DNA from: Hyphomicrobiales bacterium
GTDB taxonomy: Bacteria > Pseudomonadota > Alphaproteobacteria > Rhizobiales > Beijerinckiaceae
Direction of reading: 5' to 3'
DNA: 64,000 bases
Assembly (NCBI GenBank): GCA_004144595.1
Contig: SEEM01000008.1
Location: 1 to 64,000 of the forward strand
This document shows positions 63,339 to 64,000 of the stretch, piece by piece. The stretch's first letter is position 1, and every line of letters starts with the position of its first letter. The notes beneath the pieces were generated by a model that was not told the origin of the DNA, did no database searches, and saw only the letters and a program-made list of their open reading frames with translations. The position numbers and the translations under genes were made by a program.

Positions 63339-64000
63339 ATGGATACACGCCTCCTTTCACTCGCCGGCGGCGCCTTCGCCATCGGCACGGGCAGCCTGAT
63401 CGTCACCGGCATCCTGCCCCATCTCGCCTCCGGCCTCTCCGTCTCGGTCGACACAGCCGGCCTGCTCATCTCGATCTTCGCGCTGGCCTATGCGATCGGC
63501 TCGCCGATCCTTTCCACAGTGCTGGGGGATGCCGATCGCAAGGCGGTGCTCGTCGGAGCCATGATCGTCTTCGGCCTTGCCAATCTCGGCGCCGCCTTCG
63601 CCAGCGACTTCTGGGTCGTAATGGCCGCCCGCATCGTCATGGCGCTCGCCGCCGGCGTCTTCATGCCAGCAGCGAACGCCGTCGCCGTCGCGGTCTCCGC
63701 GCCCGAGCGGCGCGGCCGCGCCATCGCGCTGGTCACCGGCGGCATGACGGTATCGCTGATTCTCGGCATTCCGATCGGCACCGCCGTGGTCGGCTTCGGC
63801 GGCTGGCACCTCGCTTTCCTGATCGTCGCGGGTTTGAGCGCACTCTCGCTGGCGGGTCTTCTGGTCAAGCTGCCCAGGGGCTTGCCGCACAGCACCAACA
63901 CCCTCAGCGAGCGGCTTCAGGTCGCGGGCCGCGGCGACGTGCTGCTGGCGCTTGCCACGACCATGCTGTGGACCACCGGCGCCTTCGTTCTCTACACCTA
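63339..64000 (+). CDS. MFS efflux transporter, 3' end outside window
   Basis: The reading is open from ATG 63339 (MDTRLLSLAGGAFAIGTGSL) to the window edge, about 220 residues, with six or more helices so far. It fits the arabinose-efflux-permease/drug-export MFS group (GILPHLASGLSVSVDTAGLL, ERRGRAIALVTGGMTVSLIL). AAGGA lies eight bases upstream. Probably repressed by the divergent ArsR regulator and induced by its ligand. The ORF has no stop here because the window ends. Confidence 0.85.
   Translation, partial: MDTRLLSLAGGAFAIGTGSLIVTGILPHLASGLSVSVDTAGLLISIFALAYAIGSPILSTVLGDADRKAVLVGAMIVFGLANLGAAFASDFWVVMAARIVMALAAGVFMPAANAVAVAVSAPERRGRAIALVTGGMTVSLILGIPIGTAVVGFGGWHLAFLIVAGLSALSLAGLLVKLPRGLPHSTNTLSERLQVAGRGDVLLALATTMLWTTGAFVLYT

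Overview
The window is 64 kb of GC-rich, densely packed chromosome from an alphaproteobacterium, most likely of the order Hyphomicrobiales and possibly Bosea-like. The evidence is the housekeeping block carA / GatB-YqeY / dnaG / rpoD, a CtrA-type TTAA-N7-TTAA box with clustered GANTC (CcrM) sites, a predicted Zur box upstream of an AztD-type metallochaperone, and intergenic stem-loop repeats of a kind I associate with this order. The genus is an inference; no rRNA gene is present.

Layout. (1) 1-9.4 kb: 3' part of a superoxide dismutase, an Fsr-like MFS exporter, and a peptide-scavenging cluster: M81 peptidase, two Dpp-type permeases, a solute-binding protein, an RpiR regulator and a divergent DadA-like oxidoreductase, with no ATPase gene. 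(2) 9.5-18 kb: a complete seven-gene Wsp chemosensory operon in the canonical wspABCDEFR order, ending in a GGDEF diguanylate cyclase. (3) 18-30.5 kb: a sterol-desaturase-family protein and an exopolysaccharide locus: CelD-type acetyltransferase, GINT1-like protein, Wzc-like chain-length protein with a degenerate kinase domain, VpsF-type polymerase, Tat-exported GH5 hydrolase, two glycosyltransferases and a flippase. (4) 30.6-38.6 kb: a decaying accessory stretch with a carbamoylase-type hydrolase, a LysR fragment fused head-on to a truncated permease, an acyl-CoA dehydrogenase, a CaiB remnant, TetR and MocR regulators, PaiB, an alcohol-dehydrogenase remnant and a CAT-anticodon tRNA. (5) 38.7-47 kb: a large chemoreceptor with a CtrA/GANTC upstream region, then small metabolic, transport and stress genes. 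(6) 47-55 kb: rpoD, dnaG, GatB/YqeY, carA, a TyrA-like dehydrogenase behind a possible Tyr-codon leader peptide, and a truncated haemoglobin. (7) 55-64 kb: LysR/EamA pair, Cfa synthase, a methyltransferase, membrane and exported proteins of unknown role, GtrA, Zur-box aztD, and an ArsR/MFS pair running off the right end.

The main biological theme is regions 2 and 3 together. A surface-sensing c-di-GMP module sits next to a polysaccharide assembly locus, which suggests (not proven here) that this polymer is the WspR output. The less expected signals are the candidate leaderless Tyr attenuator before the TyrA homologue, the loss of zinc ligands in DnaG, the intergenic repeat that supplies a stop codon and candidate starts inside the EPS operon, and the gene-fusion scars in region 4.
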